Positions 63,431-64,000 of a stretch of 64,000 nucleotides of DNA are shown here, piece by piece. Position numbers and translations under genes: made by a program. The notes below the pieces were generated by a model. The model was not told the origin of the DNA. It did not search any database and saw only the letters and a list, made by a program, of their open reading frames with translations. This stretch comes from Brevibacterium gallinarum. Lineage in GTDB: Bacteria > Actinomycetota > Actinomycetes > Actinomycetales > Brevibacteriaceae. Each line of letters starts with the position of its first letter. The stretch's first letter is position 1. Location of the stretch: the NCBI RefSeq assembly GCF_014836885.1, contig NZ_JACSPY010000002.1, forward strand, positions 186,001 to 250,000. The letters are read 5' to 3'.

Positions 63431-64000
63431 ATGACTGCCCGCGACCCGAATATGAGCACCACCCGAGCGACCGGCCCCGGCGCCTCCGCTGCAGCGACGC
63501 GCGGACAGGCTGCGGCCGCCCCCGCGACCACCGCAGGAGCCGCGACGAGCGCAGGAGCCGGCAACCCGGCAGGCCCAGCCGACACCGGCGAGATCACCCG
63601 CCTGCAGAAGAACCTCAAACCGCACTGGGTGTGGGCGATCGCGCTCGGCTCAGCCGTCGGCTGGGGCGCGTTCGTGCTGCCGACGGACTGGATGGCCGCT
63701 GCCGGCCCGATGGGTGCACTGCTCGGCCTGGCGATCGGCGGTGGACTCATGATCCTCGTCGGCGTCAGCTACGGCTTCCTCGCCCGCACCTTCCCCGTCT
63801 CCGGCGGCGCGTTCGCCTACACGCTCGTGGGCTTCGGGCGCACACACGCCTTCATCTGCGCGTGGTTCATGACCCTGGGCTACACCTCGATCGTCGCCCT
63901 CAACGCCTCCGCGCTCGCCCTGCTCGGCAGGCGCGTGTTCCCGCAGGTCGCCGAACTCGGCTACCTCTACAGCGTCGCCGGCTGGGATGTGTACTTCGGT
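63431..64000 (+). CDS. APC-superfamily amino acid/amine permease (3' end cut by window edge)
   Basis: 190 codons are visible from ATG 63431, which has GGAAGGAGG upstream. The first ~55 residues are a disordered Ala/Thr/Gly arm. Then ITRLQKNLKPHWVWAIALGS, VGWGAFVLPTDWMAAAGPMG (helix 1 with the broken-helix Gly motif), GLMILVGVSYGFLARTFPVS and GGAFAYTLVGFGRTHAFICA are typical of APC-type permeases; at least three and probably four membrane helices are seen. It follows tpa by 336 bp. Taurine or alanine uptake is a guess from position. Confidence 0.85.
   Translation, partial: MTARDPNMSTTRATGPGASAAATRGQAAAAPATTAGAATSAGAGNPAGPADTGEITRLQKNLKPHWVWAIALGSAVGWGAFVLPTDWMAAAGPMGALLGLAIGGGLMILVGVSYGFLARTFPVSGGAFAYTLVGFGRTHAFICAWFMTLGYTSIVALNASALALLGRRVFPQVAELGYLYSVAGWDVYFG

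Overview
The window is high-GC DNA (GC- or GTG-rich third positions, strong GGAGG ribosome sites, many 4-bp ATGA/GTGA gene overlaps) from an actinobacterium. The gene families fit a Micrococcales or Brevibacteriaceae-like soil or skin organism, but no rRNA or marker gene is present to fix the genus. It reads as a chromosomal catabolic region: four degradation pathways, each with its own regulator, separated by housekeeping genes and a few decayed modules.

Layout. 1-4.9 kb: a DUF222/HNH endonuclease-like gene running off the left edge, a dienelactone-hydrolase-family protein, an FMN-dependent alpha-hydroxy-acid dehydrogenase, ThpR, a repeat and hairpin element, and a pterin dehydratase. 4.9-16.7 kb: a homoprotocatechuate (4-/3-hydroxyphenylacetate) meta-cleavage block (hpaI, hpaH, hpaD, hpaE, a GntR regulator and an HpaG-RraA fusion on the minus strand). 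Divergent from it are an MHS-type transporter and a single-component flavoprotein aromatic hydroxylase. 17-27.5 kb: a small membrane protein, pyruvate oxidase (poxB), a crotonase, a heterodimeric ABC exporter, two NUDIX hydrolases, and a MaoC hydratase + SDR reductase pair. 27.5-30.6 kb: a Phd/VapC-like toxin-antitoxin remnant and a CopB-type P-ATPase split by an in-frame TAG, with a CsoR-like box upstream. 30.6-35 kb: a sodium symporter, a COG0523 GTPase and an amidohydrolase.

35.3-52.3 kb is a purine/allantoin and glyoxylate regulon: purine permease, hydroxypyruvate isomerase, tartronate semialdehyde reductase, glyoxylate carboligase, allantoinase, glycerate kinase, OHCU decarboxylase, HIU hydrolase, urate oxidase, a 57-residue unknown protein, an IclR regulator, malic enzyme, a CitE/HpcH-like DUF6986 protein and ureidoglycine aminohydrolase. 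Urate is taken to allantoin and allantoate. Glyoxylate can then leave by the glycerate route (Gcl-GlxR-GlxK) and, I infer, by a malate route (DUF6986 protein + malic enzyme). 52.3-64 kb: a CobS/CobT-like AAA+/VWA pair and an IclR regulator, then a taurine dissimilation set: xsc, a MocR/TauR regulator, alanine dehydrogenase, taurine-pyruvate aminotransferase, and the start of an APC permease cut by the right edge.

Two sequence-level patterns run through the whole window. The first is a dispersed 12-13 bp motif (CCGAGGCGGTGG and its complement) in spacers and in disordered protein ends. The second is a set of short degenerate tandem repeats (14-20 bp) that start at or near stop codons, so that the 3' end of a gene is echoed downstream. 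I saw no tRNA, rRNA, CRISPR array, complete insertion sequence or prophage.
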